NCBI RefSeq assembly: GCF_000148645.1
Contig: NC_014541.1
Span: forward strand, 2,317,139 to 2,381,138
Origin: Ferrimonas balearica DSM 9799
GTDB lineage: Bacteria > Pseudomonadota > Gammaproteobacteria > Enterobacterales > Shewanellaceae
Length of the DNA stretch: 64,000 bases
Reading direction: 5' to 3'
The first letter of the stretch is position 1. Every line of letters starts with the position of its first letter. Under the pieces are notes generated by a model. It was given only the letters and a program-made list of their open reading frames with translations. It was not told the DNA's origin and did no database searches. The position numbers and the translations under genes were made by a program. Positions 41,188 to 51,300 of the stretch are shown here, in pieces.

Positions 41188-43035
41188 ATGGCAACAGGTC
41201 TTTGCTTAACGAGGATTAATCGGTTCGCCGTCGCTGCTCTGGCGGCAACCAGTTTTGCCGCCAGCCTGCTTACCACAAGCACTGTGGCGCTGGGCGCGGA
41301 GCCAGCCGACACGCTCTACCGGGGCGGCCCCATCCTGACCATGAATGATGCCCAGCCACGGGCGGAAGCGCTGGCCGTCAAAGATGGACGGATCCTTGCC
41401 GTGGGCACCGAGTCGGAGATTCAACCCTACATCGGCGCGCAGACGCAGGTGCGGGAGTTGAACGGTCAGGCACTCATTCCCGGCTTTGTCGATGCGCACG
41501 GCCACGTCGCTGCGGTGGGCCTGCAGGCTTTGGCCGCCAATCTGCTTCCGCCCCCGGATGGCGATGGCAACAGCATCGAGGCGCTTCAGTCGGTGCTGCG
41601 CCAGTACGCCAGTGAGTACGAAGCGCGGATCAATCGGGTCAATGCCATCATCGGCTTTGGCTACGACGACTCGCAGCTTAAAGAGCAGCGCCACCCCACG
41701 CGCCAGGAGCTGGATGCCGTCAGAGACGACATCCCGGTTTACATCGTGCACCAGTCCGGCCATCTGGCGGTGGCCAACACCAAGGCGCTGGAGGTCGCGG
41801 GCATCACCGACCAGACCGAAGAGATGCCAGGCGGCGTGATCCGACGGGAAGCCGGCACTCAGGTGCCCAACGGGGTGCTGGAGGAGACTCCCCACTTTGT
41901 GGCACTGCAAAAAGTGCTGGGTAATCTCGACGCCGACGGCGCCAAAGAGATGATCCGCGCGGGCAGCAAACTGGTGACCACCTACGGCTATACCACCGCA
42001 CAGGAGGGGCGTGCCACCACCGGTCAGGTGCGTTCCATGCAAGCGCTGGCCGCCAGCGATGAAGGGTTTGATATCGACATAGTGGCGTACCCGGACATTC
42101 TGGTGGACAGAAGCTTTATCGCGGAACAGGTCTCCCGTGAGTACCGAAACCGGGTTCGGGTCGGGGGGGCCAAGCTGACCATCGACGGTTCACCCCAGGG
42201 CTTTACCGCCTGGCGGGATCGCCCCTACTACGCGCCTCCGTCCCAGCTTCGCCGTGATTACGTTGGCTATCCCGCCGCCTCGCCGGATCAAGTGTTTGAG
42301 GCGATCAACTGGGCCTTTGCCAATGACATCCAACTGTTAACCCACTCCAACGGCGAGGCCGCCACCGACCTGCTGCTCGCCGCCATTGGCACCGCAGCCG
42401 CCGAACATGGCAATGACGACCGACGCGCCGTGCTGATCCACGGCCAGTTTTTACGTGAAGACCAGGTCGACGCCATCAAGCGCCTGAAGCTGTTCCCCTC
42501 CCTGTTCCCCATGCACACCTTCTATTGGGGCGACTGGCATCGGGAGCGTACGGTCGGGCCAGAACTCGCCGACAACATCTCACCCACCGGCTGGGTGCTC
42601 GACCGGGGCATGCGCTTCTCAACCCACCATGACGCCCCGGTGGCGTTCCCCGATTCCATGCGGGTGCTGGATGCCACCGTAACCCGGCGCAGTCGCAGCG
42701 GTGACATCATCGGTCCGGCGCACCGGGTCGATGTGATGACCGCCCTGAAAGCGATGACCCTCTGGCCCGCCTGGCAGCACTTCGAGGAGAACGAGAAAGG
42801 CTCGCTGGAACCGGGCAAACTGGCGGATCTGGTGGTCCTCTCCGCCGACCCCACCGCCGTCGACCCCGAAACGCTCGATCAGCTCACCGTGGTAATGACC
42901 ATCAAAGAGGATCAGGTGATCTACCAGGCCGACGACCAACCCAGCACCAGCCTGCTGTGGCCCCGCCACCTCGGGGGCTCCGCTCCGGACGGCCCCTACT
43001 GGCGGCAGCAATTGCATTCGGGTCATCGGCACTGA
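41188..43035 (+). CDS. Exported YtcJ-type amidohydrolase
   Basis: A 615-residue Amidohydro_3 protein. A signal peptide (residues 1-38, RINRFAVAALAATSFAASLL core, ending VALGAE) sends it to the periplasm. YRGGPILTMNDAQPRAEALAV opens the domain, FVDAHGHV gives the first metal histidines, SPQGFTAW is a conserved loop and STHHDAPVAFPDSM the C-terminal catalytic Asp region. GSLEPGKLADLVVLSADP ends it. The ATG at 41188 has AAGGAG eight bases upstream. Relatives hydrolyse N-substituted formamides and similar amides; substrate unknown. It faces an OprD-like porin across a shared terminator. Confidence 0.87.
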   Translation: MATGLCLTRINRFAVAALAATSFAASLLTTSTVALGAEPADTLYRGGPILTMNDAQPRAEALAVKDGRILAVGTESEIQPYIGAQTQVRELNGQALIPGFVDAHGHVAAVGLQALAANLLPPPDGDGNSIEALQSVLRQYASEYEARINRVNAIIGFGYDDSQLKEQRHPTRQELDAVRDDIPVYIVHQSGHLAVANTKALEVAGITDQTEEMPGGVIRREAGTQVPNGVLEETPHFVALQKVLGNLDADGAKEMIRAGSKLVTTYGYTTAQEGRATTGQVRSMQALAASDEGFDIDIVAYPDILVDRSFIAEQVSREYRNRVRVGGAKLTIDGSPQGFTAWRDRPYYAPPSQLRRDYVGYPAASPDQVFEAINWAFANDIQLLTHSNGEAATDLLLAAIGTAAAEHGNDDRRAVLIHGQFLREDQVDAIKRLKLFPSLFPMHTFYWGDWHRERTVGPELADNISPTGWVLDRGMRFSTHHDAPVAFPDSMRVLDATVTRRSRSGDIIGPAHRVDVMTALKAMTLWPAWQHFEENEKGSLEPGKLADLVVLSADPTAVDPETLDQLTVVMTIKEDQVIYQADDQPSTSLLWPRHLGGSAPDGPYWRQQLHSGHRH

Positions 43036-43053
43036 CAAAGCCCCACTCAGCAG

Positions 43054-43083
43054 AAAGGCCAGCGCATTGCTGGCCTTTTGTTT
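43054..43083. terminator. Terminator between amidohydrolase and porin genes
   Basis: A perfect 10-bp stem (AAAGGCCAGC / GCTGGCCTTT) with a 5-nt loop, followed by TGTTTT on the + strand. It separates two convergent genes. Confidence 0.8.
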
Positions 43084-43101
43084 TGATTAGGCGCAATCGG
43101 C

Positions 43102-44349
43102 TTACAAGCCGAACTTGTAATAGAGATAGAACCGGGTGTCGGTCAGATCATCTGATGCGTCAAAGTTGACGATGGCATGGCGGGCCCGGACACTGAACCC
43201 TTCAACCAAGTGGTTCAGGTCATACCAAACGGAAAAGTCCGTCTCGTTGATCCCCTGGTTATCCTCCCCATCGATGTCATAGGTTGCCCAGTTCACGTAC
43301 GCACTGACACCACGCAGCGCCGAGTCAGGCGCAAAACGGTAGCTTAGCTGCGCGCCGTAGGCATCCTCATTGGCACGACCGGACTGCACCACCTGCTGGA
43401 TGATCACCTTTTCATCACCGAAGGGGGCGACCACATCGTCGTCGCCGGTTTGAACGTATTTGACCACCGCATCAAACCCACGCCATTTCACCCCAAGATG
43501 AAAGCCCGCCTGATGGGTATCGAACTGGGCTTCGGTCTGAGACAGTTTGCCGTTGGAGGATTGCTTCAGGTAGGAGGGGGTGAAGTACCAACCGGCGCTG
43601 CCCAGCTCGCCACTGAAGCTGAGCTTGAGATAGTACTGGTCATAGACGTCGTCCATGCCGTAGTACCACAGGCTGGTCTTCATATTCAGTGCCGACAGCG
43701 CCAGATTATGATCAAGCCCGAACGCGATCATGGGATTGTCTTCCACATCGACCTTAATCCCCTTGCGGGCAAACTCCCCCGCTACGCCGTCTGACACGTC
43801 GGCAAAGGTGTCATTGGTCCACCCCATATAGTCAGTGATATAGAGGGCCGAAATGGCCAGATTATCGATCGAGGTATTCTTGATGCTGGCCCCCCGGTAG
43901 GTGAACGGAATAGCACGCAAGGGGAACGGGTTCATCATCGGCGTCCGCAACTCCTGTGCACCGTAGGTCAGCTTGGTGTCGAACCAGTTGCCACTGACAA
44001 AGTACTCCTGAAGTCGGTTAACCGCGGTGCGATCCACCAGCGAGCCTGGCGCGCCTGCGCCTCCTACCAGGCCATAAAGACCTTCACTGGAATCCCAGAT
44101 GGGGTTGGCGGACGCGAACGCGCCGCCGAACTGAATCCCGTTGACCTCGCCTGAGCGAAGATAAAACAGCCCACCCAGCGAGGTGTCCCGCCGGTCCTGA
44201 GTATCGCCATCAAAATTACGTTGAAAATCGAAAAGCTGAAATTGGCCTTTAAAACTGCCGTCATTAAACAGGTTCGCCAGGCCATCGTCTGCCAGTGTTG
44301 GGAAACTCACCAAACTGGCGGCGATCAGATAATGGATCCGGGTTTTCAT
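43102..44349 (-). CDS. OprD-family outer-membrane porin
   Basis: A 415-residue beta-barrel protein. Signal peptide MKTRIHYLIAASLVSFPTLA, then FKGQFQLFDFQRNF and many alternating amphipathic strands. AELSYRF-type turns and a C-terminal aromatic strand (DTRFYLYYKFGL, ending near Phe as outer-membrane barrels do) support a barrel. GAQELRTPMMNPFPLRAIPFTYRG is the conserved OprD loop region. OprD relatives take up basic amino acids or small aromatic and organic acids. It lies downstream of the tetraheme cytochrome and flavoreductase genes on the same strand, so it may admit their substrate. The ATG at 44349 has AGGAT upstream. Confidence 0.88.
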   Translation of the reverse strand: MKTRIHYLIAASLVSFPTLADDGLANLFNDGSFKGQFQLFDFQRNFDGDTQDRRDTSLGGLFYLRSGEVNGIQFGGAFASANPIWDSSEGLYGLVGGAGAPGSLVDRTAVNRLQEYFVSGNWFDTKLTYGAQELRTPMMNPFPLRAIPFTYRGASIKNTSIDNLAISALYITDYMGWTNDTFADVSDGVAGEFARKGIKVDVEDNPMIAFGLDHNLALSALNMKTSLWYYGMDDVYDQYYLKLSFSGELGSAGWYFTPSYLKQSSNGKLSQTEAQFDTHQAGFHLGVKWRGFDAVVKYVQTGDDDVVAPFGDEKVIIQQVVQSGRANEDAYGAQLSYRFAPDSALRGVSAYVNWATYDIDGEDNQGINETDFSVWYDLNHLVEGFSVRARHAIVNFDASDDLTDTRFYLYYKFGL

Positions 44350-44477
44350 TTGTATCATCCTAATACAGGCCATCACCACAGCCAGAGGCATAATGGCAAG
44401 GGAATTTAATTCGTAATGGATTCAGCGGGACATGGCAGTGCCGCCATTCCACTTTGGGTGATTAATTTCGTTAATTT

Positions 44478-44834
44478 CTACGGAACGACAAATTCGTAAC
44501 GCAGGTGGCAACCCAGGCAGTAATTTTCAGATTCCTGATGTTGGTGATGGCAATAGTTGCAATTCGTTTCAGTACTGAAGTGACGGTTGTCATGAGGATT
44601 GGTTGGTAAGGTATCCTCAGTGGATTTCGCCAATGCCTTGGTATCGTGGCACTCAAGGCATTTTGTCATGGGTACGGCTTGTCGGGGTTGGGCATCGCCA
44701 TGACAGTCAGTGCAACTCATCCCCATTCCGGCATGAAACGCATCCAGTTGCCCTTTTTCCTGGGCAAGCGTGACGGAAGAGAAACACATCAGTGACAGCG
44801 CGAATAACCATTGAGTCGGGGTGCGATATTTCAT
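44478..44834 (-). CDS. Periplasmic tetraheme cytochrome c
   Basis: About 118 residues with a signal peptide (QWLFALSLMCFSSVTLAQ) and four C-x2-C-H heme sites: CTDCH, CLECH, CNYCH and CLGCH. Extra His residues (FHAGMG, HDNRHF, HHQHQ) can be distal ligands. It resembles the small tetraheme cytochromes that carry electrons from CymA-like quinol oxidases to periplasmic reductases and the heme domain of flavocytochrome c3. A longer start at 44876 overlaps the flavoreductase stop (TAATG). I prefer the ATG at 44834, which gives a normal signal peptide. It is the likely electron donor for the flavoreductase encoded just upstream. Confidence 0.88.
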   Translation of the reverse strand: MKYRTPTQWLFALSLMCFSSVTLAQEKGQLDAFHAGMGMSCTDCHGDAQPRQAVPMTKCLECHDTKALAKSTEDTLPTNPHDNRHFSTETNCNYCHHQHQESENYCLGCHLRYEFVVP

Positions 44835-44875
44835 CATCGATTCCATCCATTCATTCTTGTTGTTGGTGGGGACCA

Positions 44876-46555
44876 TTACAGGCGGGCAACGTGCTTACCG
44901 GTGAGGTAGCCAAAGGTGTAGCAACGGCCCAGTGACAGGCCGAACACGGTCAACGGGTAATCCACCCCACCGTAGAAACCGCCACCCAGGTTGCCGATAA
45001 CGAACAGTCCACCAATGGGGTTGCCATCTGCATCCAACGCCTGGTGGTTTTCATTCACCAGCATCCCGGAGCACACGGCAGAGATGCGCATACGACGGTG
45101 AATGCCATAGAAGGGCGGTTTAACAACCGGCAGCATCTTGTCGGCCGGCTTACCGAAGTCCTCATCCTTTCCGGTCTTACACAGCTCGTTATACCGCTTC
45201 ACATTGGCCACGAACGTGGCGGGATCGCAGCCCAGCTTCTGCGCCAGTTCCTCCAGCGTGTCGGCAACAAAGGTGTTGGTTTGGGACGGATAGACACCGT
45301 GTTTCTCAGCGGGGTCTTCCGGCATGTACTTTTTCAGCCCCTCAGGATCGACCAATTTGCCCGGCCAACCGGCCGCCTGGGTCATGTAGTTGGCGTCAAA
45401 CACCTGAGAGTAATGGCCCGCGTTTTCTGCATCGCGCAGGTAGTTGTTCATCAGCGACATCGCCACGGTCTCATTCACAAACCGCTCGCCCTTGCGATTC
45501 ACGGCCAGGAACGGCATGTCGCACATGGACGCCGGGCCCGCATCGAAGTCATGCAGCATCTTGGTGTGGCCGACCGGTTCGATCACCCCGCCAGCCCAAT
45601 AAGCCATGGCGAAACCGTCACCGGTGCGCTCCATCTGCTTGCGCTCAAAGTGTTTGAGATCCGGCAGGAAGAAGTCGCACATCGCTTCGTTGTTCTGGTA
45701 GTCACCCGAGGAGAGGATCACCCCTTTATTGGCCATAAACTTGTGGTAACGGCCATCGCGGTCCTGGGCGATGACGCCGATCACACGGCCCTCCTCGTCC
45801 TGGATCAGCTGCTGGGCCGGCGTGTTGAAGAAGAACTTCACCCCGGCTTTTTCTGCGGTCTTAGCCAGCGCACGCATGCCATCGCCCGCGGTGTAAGGCT
45901 TCGGCCCGAAGTAGGAGGTGACGAAGTTGAGCGGGTATTCTGTGATCCCTTTGATGCCATGCTGGGGTTTGGTGCCCTGATCCTCTACCTGAGCACCGCC
46001 TTTTCTGGCCCGGTCGATAACCCAGGACACCGCTTCCCCGGAGTGATAGGCCCACGACCTCACCAATGCCGGGCTGCAGCGATGGGCGCTGTCCGACATC
46101 AGGCGGCTGACCAACGCCTCAACGCCGGCTTTATCGCTGGTTTTAAGGTCGAGACCGGAGCCGGTATTGCCCTGAGAGACCACGATCGCCTGCTTTTGCA
46201 GAACCGCGACTTTGGCGCCATTTTCGGCGGCGGACAGGGCGGCAGGCACACCGGATGCCCCGGCACCGACCACCACCACATCAAAACGCTGGGTGGAGGC
46301 GATTTCGCTGTCGGCAATGGGTCGCGGCTTTGGCATAAAGCTCAGGGTGGCGCCACCATCGGCACTCTTTGCCAGCCGTTCTCCCGCTTCCATCGGCTTG
46401 GCTTCCGCCATCCCCCCGGTGAGTCCAGCAAACGCCATAGCGCCAGTGCCCATCGCGGCACCGGTCATAAACCGTCGGCGGGAGATGCCATTCTGCAGTA
46501 CATTGGCGGTATATTGGTCCAGCGGCTTTTGCGCTGTGGGCTTATCTTTACTCAT
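44876..46555 (-). CDS. Tat-exported FAD-dependent fumarate-reductase-like enzyme
   Basis: About 559 residues from the ATG at 46555 (MSKDKPTAQKP). SRRRFMTGAAMGTGAMAF is a Tat signal. [21 protein letters not shown] binds FAD, and KGVILSSGDYQNNEAMCDFF, VNRKGERFVNE and the C-terminal RRMRISAVCSGMLVN and GGGFYGGVDYPLTVFGLSLGR are the flavoprotein fold of the flavocytochrome c / urocanate-reductase group. It has no heme domain and is followed immediately by a separate tetraheme cytochrome, so the two should work as a split flavocytochrome. The terminal acceptor may be fumarate or another enoate; active-site specificity cannot be judged by eye. Confidence 0.87.
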   Translation of the reverse strand: MSKDKPTAQKPLDQYTANVLQNGISRRRFMTGAAMGTGAMAFAGLTGGMAEAKPMEAGERLAKSADGGATLSFMPKPRPIADSEIASTQRFDVVVVGAGASGVPAALSAAENGAKVAVLQKQAIVVSQGNTGSGLDLKTSDKAGVEALVSRLMSDSAHRCSPALVRSWAYHSGEAVSWVIDRARKGGAQVEDQGTKPQHGIKGITEYPLNFVTSYFGPKPYTAGDGMRALAKTAEKAGVKFFFNTPAQQLIQDEEGRVIGVIAQDRDGRYHKFMANKGVILSSGDYQNNEAMCDFFLPDLKHFERKQMERTGDGFAMAYWAGGVIEPVGHTKMLHDFDAGPASMCDMPFLAVNRKGERFVNETVAMSLMNNYLRDAENAGHYSQVFDANYMTQAAGWPGKLVDPEGLKKYMPEDPAEKHGVYPSQTNTFVADTLEELAQKLGCDPATFVANVKRYNELCKTGKDEDFGKPADKMLPVVKPPFYGIHRRMRISAVCSGMLVNENHQALDADGNPIGGLFVIGNLGGGFYGGVDYPLTVFGLSLGRCYTFGYLTGKHVARL

Positions 46556-47214
46556 CTCTCTCATCCTTTTTGCAAATAATGGCTTCAAATTTTTTCCGCC
46601 ATAAATTTGTGAAATCAATTTATCCACTGACAATTTCATTCCTGTCAGGAACGAATTCGTGTTTGGATAATCAATCCTGATTTCAATGTTGAGTTTATCG
46701 AGATGAGTTGGCTTAACCATATGGCCGATAGCATCGTCGCTATGCAAATATGGTCATGCAGAGGCAGGTTCCGATCACGTAATACATCGCCCATTTGAAA
46801 AAGATCACAATGGGAGCCTATATGGTAAAAATGCCTTATCGAAAACGATGAGAAAAGTCGGCATCAAAAAAGGATCGCCGTTCATCAGATGGAAAATGGC
46901 GCCATAAATATAGAAAGGCGAAAATAAATAACGAAAAAACCGACACCTCTAGCAAATCCTCCCCCTCCCGAAAAGGAATAGTGAGAATGCCTTAATCGTC
47001 ATATAAAGGGTGACGGTATTCATAACCGCTGCAACGCTGAGAGTCACAGCCCATTTACCAACAAAAAAACGAGAAAGTTTTTGCTTGGACAAGGGGGAAC
47101 AATGACTGAATAGCAGCACATTTACAGTATTCGCCCCTATTGGATTGAGTGGCGGATCGTTATGAGTAGACTGAACCCAGTCGCACAGCCATCCCACCGC
47201 AGCCTGGAGCCAGT
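46556..47214. promoter_or_regulatory. Long A+T-rich divergent promoter with a CRP-like site
   Basis: About 660 bp between the flavoreductase and the lysR gene, clearly A+T-richer than the genes. TTTGA-AAAAGA-TCACA at 46794-46809 matches the CRP consensus at 9 of 10 positions, about 240 bp upstream of the flavoreductase start. Frames that run through this stretch (including 46949-47197, minus) have no ribosome site or family signature. LysR binding sites are expected but I could not single one out. Confidence 0.45.
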
Positions 47215-48141
47215 ATGAATATCGAAGTTTTACGGGCGTTTCATACCACCGCCATCTTTGCCAATGTGAGTAAAGCGGCAGCGCAGTTGGGCACCAGCCA
47301 ATCGGTACTCAGTCGTAAAATCAAAGCGCTAGAGGCAGAGCTTCAGGTTGACCTGTTCCATCGGGCCGGCAACTCCATCCAACTCACCCACAAAGGCCGT
47401 CGCTTCTTTACCACTGTCGACAACATCCTTGGCGAGCTGAACCAGGGGCTGGACAGTTTGCGAAGCGCGGATACCGGTGCCACTGGCTCAGTCATGGTGG
47501 CCGCGCCGGCGAGTTTGCTGGAAGCCCATGCCAACCTGTTCCAAAGCCTCAACGCCAGCCATCCCGGTATCCAGCTTAACCTGCGCTCAGTCAGCGCCCG
47601 CGACGCCGGACAGATGGCAGACGCCGACATCATGATCAGCAACAATCTGCCTACGGATCAGAACCTGATTGCGCGCAAAGTCGCCGACGAGCCCGCCGTA
47701 TTTTGCGCCAGCAGGGATTACCTTGCTCGTCATGGCACGCCGTCGGACCCCTCGCAACTCCGCAACCACAACTGCCTGACCGGTGGTGCCGCCCTCAAGC
47801 CCGAGGCGGACTGGCTATGGCGAGACGCCAACGGGCAGGAGCAAAGTGTTACGGTCAGCGGCGTTATCACCACCGACTCCATGGGCGTTGCCAAGCGGAT
47901 GATGATTGGTGGAGCGGGCATTGCCTGTTTGCCGCTTGGGCTGGTTATGGACAGCGCGTACGACTTCGAGATCCTGTTTGACGGCGAATGCTACCGCCCG
48001 ATGTCGATCTACCTGGTGTATCCAGCGAATAAATACATGGCCCAGAGTGTTCGCGTCACCATCGACCACACTCTCCACCACTTTGAATTACTGCAGGCAC
48101 GCTTTGGCGAGGCGTTGCAGGCGCGAACACGCCGTTCCTGA
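47215..48141 (+). CDS. LysR-type regulator beside the flavoreductase module
   Basis: A 308-residue LysR protein. VLRAFHTTAIFANVSKAAAQL and TSQSVLSRKIKALEAEL form the winged helix. GSVMVAAPASLLEAHANLF begins the effector domain, which contains DADIMISNN and MMIGGAGIACLPLGLV. It is divergent from the flavoreductase-cytochrome genes, the usual arrangement for a LysR regulator and its target. The inducer is probably the respiratory substrate (inference). Downstream, 185 bp with no terminator precede the HD-GYP gene. Confidence 0.9.
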   Translation: MNIEVLRAFHTTAIFANVSKAAAQLGTSQSVLSRKIKALEAELQVDLFHRAGNSIQLTHKGRRFFTTVDNILGELNQGLDSLRSADTGATGSVMVAAPASLLEAHANLFQSLNASHPGIQLNLRSVSARDAGQMADADIMISNNLPTDQNLIARKVADEPAVFCASRDYLARHGTPSDPSQLRNHNCLTGGAALKPEADWLWRDANGQEQSVTVSGVITTDSMGVAKRMMIGGAGIACLPLGLVMDSAYDFEILFDGECYRPMSIYLVYPANKYMAQSVRVTIDHTLHHFELLQARFGEALQARTRRS

Positions 48142-48326
48142 GCGGATACCCAACATCACCATTTACCTCATTCCCTTGGCTACCCGCCCTGGCGCTATCC
48201 CTCTGATTACACTCGACTCAATCGTGGGCCATCAACCCGGTGGCTCAATTGCCGCCATGGAAAATTCAGTGTAATAATTGAGCACTACTGCAAGGGAGAT
48301 GCAGTCCCCACTTGATGGAGCAAGGC

Positions 48327-51300
48327 ATGGCGCACGGACGCAAGTATTCCATTCGGGTCACCGTGGGTGGCTTGTTGATCCTGGCAACGCTTATCACCGG
48401 ACTGGTGGCGCTGGCACTGCAGTTTCATTTCACCAAGGAGATGACTCAGGAGGGGCTGCTGGATCGGCTGGGCCTCACCAGCGAAGCGATCTCCGCCGAC
48501 ATCGCCAAACTTGACCGCGACGCCCACTTTACCGGCCAACTGCTTAGCCAGGTGGCGAAAGGGGCCTTAGCCCCGGAGCAACGACAACGCCGCATCGAAC
48601 TGCTGAAGCAAACACTGGATGGCAACCCCCAGTTCTACGGCGCCTACTTTGGCCACGGCGATGGCGAGTTTGTGCAGCTGATGAACCTGAACGCCTCGCA
48701 CGTGCTTCGGGAGAACCTTGGTGCGCAGGACAGTGACCGATGGGCGCTGGTCCACTATGAGCAGCAGTCAGGGCAACGCGTCCGGGTGACCCGCCTGTTG
48801 GACGACAACCTCAACCAAACCCACCGCGAACAGCAACCCGACAATTACCAGCCAAGCCAACGCGCCTGGTACAAGGGGGCGATGCGCAACGGCAGCTATA
48901 AGACCGACCCCTACCTGTTCCACACCGTTGAGATCAACGGCCAGACCTACGCGCACCGGGTGGCCGATACCGATGTGGTGGTGGGCATCGATGTGGTGCT
49001 CTCCTCCATCGCCCGCAAGTTCAATGACTACACCCGCTACCACGACGTTATTGAGGCCACCGAAGCCTACTTTTTTGATCACCACGGCGAGATCATCGCC
49101 GCCAACCAGACGGTACCCGCCAGCGCGCCACTGCCTCCTTCCCGTCCGCTGCCGCTCAGCGCAGAGCAGCAACAGTACATCGCTCAGCTGGGCACCCTCA
49201 CCGTCTCCAACCAGGACGCCTGGGAGCCGATGGATTTCTCCCTTGGTGGCGTCCCCAAGGGTTATGCCATCGACATGTTTGCCATCATCAGTGAGATGAC
49301 CGGCATCCCGTTCCACTTCAGTAATGGCCAAAGCTGGAATCAGCTACGACGTGGCTTTATCGATGGAGACATCGACATCCTCCACTCCCTTCAACGTAAT
49401 CTCGGCAGTCGTCATCTGGGTCTGTTCAGCAGCCCGATGTACACCATGCCCTTTGCCTTGATGACCAAAGAGTCCACTCCGGTCACCCGGCTGGGTGAGT
49501 GGCAAGGGCGACGGCTGGGCATGATTGCCGGCTGGTCGATCATCCCGGCCCTCCGTACTCACTATCCGCACCTTGAGGTGGTGGAGTTTTACGATCTGAA
49601 ACCCGCCTTTGATGCCCTGCGGGACGGCCAAATCGACGGCGTCATCGACGCCAGTGATGTGCTCCGCTACAAGGTATCCCAATACTATTTTGGTGACGCC
49701 ACCATTCACGAAAACCTCAGTGATCTGGACAACCGCTACGACGGCCACTTCTACCTTGTGGTCAACAGCGAAAAGTCGCAGTTGCACCAGATCCTGAACC
49801 TGGCGCTGGCCAACATCAGTCAGGAACAACGCACCGCGTTGGCGCAAAAGTGGCTGCAGGCGGAAAACGGCCGCCCCAGTGCCCGCTTTGCCAGCATTGT
49901 GCCTCACAAGGCGGTGCTGGATATCATTGAGCGTGAAGAGGGACTGGGCCAGCTCCAGCGGCTGACACTGAATAAAGAGCCCGCCTATGTCTACGTCGAG
50001 CATGTGGGCAACTTTAATCAGCTCAAAGACTACATCGCGGTGATTTTGCCGGAATCCCATGTTGACCAACTGGTGCTGCAACGTATCGCCCCATCGGCGC
50101 TGGTCACGGCGGCCATCATCCTCGCACTGCTGCCCCTGGCCTGGGCCTTCAGCCGCCCCATCGTGCGCCCTATCCTGCAGTTGCGACGCGCCACCATCCA
50201 GATTGAAAAGCGCCAGTTTGACCAGGTAGAACCGGTGCAGACCAACATCAAAGAGTTGGACGACCTGTCGCGCTCGGTAAACCAGATGGCGGACACCATC
50301 AACGCCCATGAAAAGGCACAGCAAGCCTTTATCGAATCCTTTATTGAGCTGATCGCCAACGCCATCGATGACAAATCGCCCTACACCGCAGGCCACTGCC
50401 ACCGGGTTCCGGAGCTGGGGCTGATGCTGGCTCAAGCGGCAGAGCAGTGTCAGGAGGGGCAGTTTGCCGGGTTCGCCTTTGCCAATGAGGATGAACGCCG
50501 GGAGTTTCGCATCGCCGCCTGGCTGCACGACTGCGGCAAGATCACCACCCCGGAACACATCGTTGATAAGGGCAGCAAACTGGAAGCGATCTACAACCGC
50601 ATCCACGAGGTGCGGATGCGTTTTGAGGTGCTGTGGCGGGACGCCGAACTCGACGCGCTCAAACAGCTGGCCGACGCGCCGGAGAAAGAAGCCGACATCC
50701 AGGCGCGACTGGCTGAGCGCCAACAGCAGTTGCAGGAACAATACGCCTTTGTCGCCAACTGCAATGTCGGCGGCGAATTCTTTGACGAAGCCAGGATCGA
50801 GAAACTGCACGACATCGGTGCCCAGACCTGGTTACGCCATTTTGACGACCGCATCGGGTTATCGCCGCAGGAGGAGACTCTGCTGTGTGATGACGCCAGG
50901 CCACTGCCCGCCGTTGAACCTCTGCTGGCTGACCGCCCAGAACACAAGGTCAGCGCACGACATGACCGGGAAAACGACCCGGCCCTTGGGATCACCATGG
51001 TGGCGCCGTTGCTGGAGCAAAACCTGGGCGAGCTGTACAACCTGAGCGTTGGACGTGGCACCCTGACTGCCGAAGACCGCTACCGCATCAATGAACATAT
51101 GGTCAGTGGCATTAAGATGCTGGCGAGCCTGCCCTTCCCGCCCGAGCTCAGCCGGGTACCGCGCTACGCCACCAGCCACCATGAAACCCTGGATGGCAAA
51201 GGCTACCCCCGTGGTCTGGTGGGCGAGCAGATGTCGATTCCGGAGCAGATCCTGGTGCTGTCAGACATCTTTGAAGCCCTGACCGCCTCCGACCGCCCCT

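Noticed and set aside
46949-47197. 82-codon minus-strand ORF with hydrophobic stretch in the flavoreductase-lysR gap
   Set aside because: No ribosome site, and it spans the A+T-rich promoter region; hydrophobicity follows from T-rich codons.
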